A stretch of DNA of 33,908 nt from an uncultured Eubacteriales bacterium (GTDB taxonomy: Bacteria > Bacillota > Clostridia > Oscillospirales > UBA644): positions 1 through 33,908 of the forward strand of contig CAUHAO010000019.1 in the NCBI GenBank assembly GCA_959604355.1, given 5' to 3'. The notes beneath the pieces were generated by a model. The model did not search any database. It had not been told where the DNA came from and was given only the letters and a program-made list of their open reading frames with translations. Each line of letters starts with the position of its first letter. The stretch's first letter is position 1. Shown here one piece after another: positions 33,878 to 33,908 of this stretch. Made by a program: the position numbers and the translations under genes.

Positions 33878-33908
33878 GAGGGGCACAGCCTTATAGGCTG
33901 TGCCCCTC
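33878..33908 (+). terminator. Strong hairpin at the right window edge
   Basis: A 13-bp perfect stem (GAGGGGCACAGCC with GGCTGTGCCCCTC) and a 5-base loop. The window stops at the last base of the stem, so a T tract cannot be checked. It likely terminates the PPC transcript, a neighbouring gene, or both. Confidence 0.6.

Overview
The window looks like a chromosomal carbohydrate-utilisation region of a Gram-positive bacterium of the Clostridia type, possibly an uncultured gut member of the Oscillospiraceae or a relative. This rests on AGGAGG-type ribosome binding sites, sigma-A-like promoters, lipoprotein solute-binding proteins, an LPXTG-type anchor and a LacI regulator. I see no rRNA, tRNA, CRISPR array, transposase or integrase. 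Every confident gene is on the minus strand except one at the right end, so read the layout from right to left.

Right end (about 31.7-33.9 kb): a plus-strand PPC/DUF296 gene whose C-terminus appears frameshifted, then a divergent HAD-family phosphatase with a consensus promoter and a structured leader. Next comes a GH1 beta-glycosidase with its own promoter and a palindrome at its start site.

Centre (about 17.5-30.1 kb): one nine-gene operon. Its order is a solute-binding protein with two carbohydrate-binding-like domains, a permease pair, an NHL/TPR membrane protein, a Yip1-like membrane protein, a large DUF5696-type lipoprotein, a second permease pair and a LacI regulator. No ATPase gene is present, so a shared MsmX/UgpC-type ATPase elsewhere is presumed.

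Left-centre (about 6.1-17.4 kb): a second solute-binding protein, a membrane-anchored beta-propeller protein, a GH106-like enzyme and two wall-anchored surface proteins. One surface protein has near-identical 145-residue repeats; the other has two CBM9-like domains and an LPTTG anchor. Both solute-binding-protein promoters carry the same LacI-type operator, TGNNACACGTGTNNCA, exactly 11 bases after the -10 box. LacI therefore probably controls its own operon and the next one.

Left end (0.1-6.0 kb): an apparent operon behind a clear promoter, encoding a GH127-like enzyme, a secreted phosphodiester glycosidase, a glycerophosphodiester phosphodiesterase and a GH78-like enzyme.

Taken together, the locus looks like a machine for capturing a complex, probably rhamnose- and arabinofuranose-containing and perhaps phosphodiester-decorated glycan at the cell surface. 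It would import fragments through two ABC importers and strip residues inside the cell. The substrate is inference. The least understood part is the NHL/Yip1/DUF5696 trio between the two permease pairs.
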